The notes below the pieces were generated by a model. That model was not told where the DNA came from. It ran no database searches and saw only the letters and a list, made by a program, of their open reading frames with translations. Shown here piece by piece: positions 32,569 through 33,461 of a DNA stretch of 33,461 nt. The stretch spans positions 1 through 33,461 of the forward strand of contig NYWO01000161.1 in the NCBI GenBank assembly GCA_002685075.1. The letters run 5' to 3'. Within the stretch, counting starts at the first letter, position 1; every line of letters begins with the position of its first letter. Position numbers and translations under genes: made by a program. The stretch comes from Arcobacter sp. Lineage in GTDB: Bacteria; Campylobacterota; Campylobacteria; Campylobacterales; Arcobacteraceae.

Positions 32569-33315
32569 CTAATGGTCTAAAATTTGTTCTAAGAATAGTT
32601 TTAATCTATCAGATTGTGGATTATCAAAGAAATCATGAGGATTATTCTCTTCAACAATTTGACCTTGATCCATAAAAATTACTCTATCTGCAACTTTTTT
32701 TGCAAATCCCATTTCATGTGTAACACAAACCATAGTAATACCATCATCTGCTAATTCTGTCATAACATCAAGAACTTCACCAATCATTTCAGGATCTAGT
32801 GCTGCTGTTGGTTCATCAAATAACATAATATCAGGGTTTGAACATAAACATCTTGCAATTGCCACACGTTGTTGTTGACCACCAGATAATTGGTTTGGAT
32901 ATTTATCTGCTTGGTCTGCGATTTTAACTCTTTCTAAATAGTGCATTGCAGTTTTAATAGCTTCTTTTCTAGGTTTATTACCAACCCATGTAGGAGCTAA
33001 AATTAGATTTTCTAAAATTGATAGATGAGGGAAAAGATTAAAATGCTGGAATACCATTCCCACGTGAGTTCTTACTTCCCTAATTCTTTTTACATCTTCA
33101 GTTAATTCTAATCCATTAACAATAATTTGTCCTTCTTGGAAAGGTTCAAGTCTATTAATACATCTAATAGTAGTAGACTTTCCAGAACCAGAAGGTCCAC
33201 AAATTACAACTCTTTCACCTTTTTTAACTTTTAAGTTAACATTTTTAAGTACATGAAAATCTCCATACCATTTGTTAACTTCATTCATTTCTATCATATA
33301 TTCTAATTCGCTCAT
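32569..33315 (-). CDS. polar amino acid ABC transporter ATP-binding protein (GlnQ/AapP type)
   Basis: A 248-residue ATPase. Walker A is GPSGSGKST at residues 40-48, the signature is [15 protein letters not shown] at 143-157, Walker B is IMLFDEP at 163-169, and the H-loop lies in [35 protein letters not shown] is the Q-loop region typical of polar amino acid transporters. It energises the permease whose C-terminus lies just upstream. The substrate (Glu, Gln, Asp, Ser or a broad L-amino acid range) cannot be told from the ATPase. The next gene downstream is sdaA. Confidence 0.94.
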   Translation of the reverse strand: MSELEYMIEMNEVNKWYGDFHVLKNVNLKVKKGERVVICGPSGSGKSTTIRCINRLEPFQEGQIIVNGLELTEDVKRIREVRTHVGMVFQHFNLFPHLSILENLILAPTWVGNKPRKEAIKTAMHYLERVKIADQADKYPNQLSGGQQQRVAIARCLCSNPDIMLFDEPTAALDPEMIGEVLDVMTELADDGITMVCVTHEMGFAKKVADRVIFMDQGQIVEENNPHDFFDNPQSDRLKLFLEQILDH

Positions 33316-33336
33316 AATTTTTCCTATTCTTATCTA

Positions 33337-33461
33337 CTATTTGTGATCTGTATTAAATTTATCTTCAATTGATTTAGCATATCTAGACATACTAAAACAA
33401 ATAACCCAATAAATCATTGTTACAAATACATAACCTTCTGTTTCAAAACCAAGCCAATTTG
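33337..33461 (-). CDS. amino acid ABC transporter permease, C-terminal fragment
   Basis: The minus strand from the window edge reads 41 codons to TAG at 33339-33337. The peptide contains NWLGFETEGYVFVTMIYWVI and CFSMSRYAKSIEDKF, the last membrane helix and the SRxxxxLE-like tail of HisM/GlnP-type permeases. The start lies beyond the window. The ATPase gene begins 21 bases further on in the same direction, with AGGAAAAATT before its ATG, consistent with a permease-ATPase-sdaA operon. Confidence 0.82.
   Translation of the reverse strand, partial: NWLGFETEGYVFVTMIYWVICFSMSRYAKSIEDKFNTDHK

Overview
The window is a low-GC (roughly 30 %), gene-dense chromosomal segment from a Campylobacterota bacterium, most likely Arcobacter in the broad sense (Arcobacteraceae). 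The evidence is the strong A/T bias, the periplasmic nitrate reductase order napA-G-H-B-F-L-D typical of this phylum, frequent TTG starts, TATAAT-type -10 boxes with poorly conserved -35 boxes, and several small proteins of a Campylobacterota type. No rRNA, tRNA, CRISPR array, insertion sequence or prophage gene was seen.

Layout. 1-3004: the end of rplS (L19), a DedA membrane protein, an EamA/DMT transporter started from TTG, and an unrecognised pair made of a ribbon-helix-helix-like small protein overlapping a 219-residue protein. 3044-7556: a complete branched-chain-amino-acid-type ABC transporter (binding protein, two permeases, two ATPases) in which the last four genes are joined by TAATG overlaps. 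7557-7690: a leader that folds on paper into a compact three-way junction in front of putA (7691-11263), the bifunctional proline-to-glutamate enzyme. 11375-12617: a split ThrE-type Thr/Ser exporter on the minus strand. 12763-15642: a small unknown gene, coaX, hisG, a methyltransferase and an FmdE-like protein. 15681-20367: trpS, a membrane-tethered TAXI protein, a small unknown, serS and a membrane J-domain protein. 20418-20841: a gene-free stretch with two related stem-bounded elements. 20842-28694: the nap operon on the minus strand, extended by an Aer/CetB-like PAS gene and followed by a small exported protein. 28968-33461: a TrpD2-like protein divergent from nap, an XRE-cupin regulator, a LysE exporter, L-serine dehydratase sdaA, and a polar amino acid ABC transporter that runs off the right edge.

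How the genes fit together. Much of the window serves an organism living on amino acids and respiring with nitrate. A Liv-type importer and a polar amino acid importer bring in substrates. PutA and SdaA turn proline and serine into glutamate and pyruvate. ThrE and LysE proteins can export excess amino acids. Nap passes quinol electrons through NapG/NapH and NapB to nitrate in the periplasm. Divergent CRP/FNR-type boxes, each centred at -41.5 from a predicted start, probably switch on nap and the TrpD2-like gene together at low oxygen or with nitrate.

The most unusual non-coding signals are the tandem pair of paired-end elements at 20531-20620 and 20712-20800, and the putA leader structure at 7577-7651. 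All folds were worked out by eye; no folding program or database search was run.
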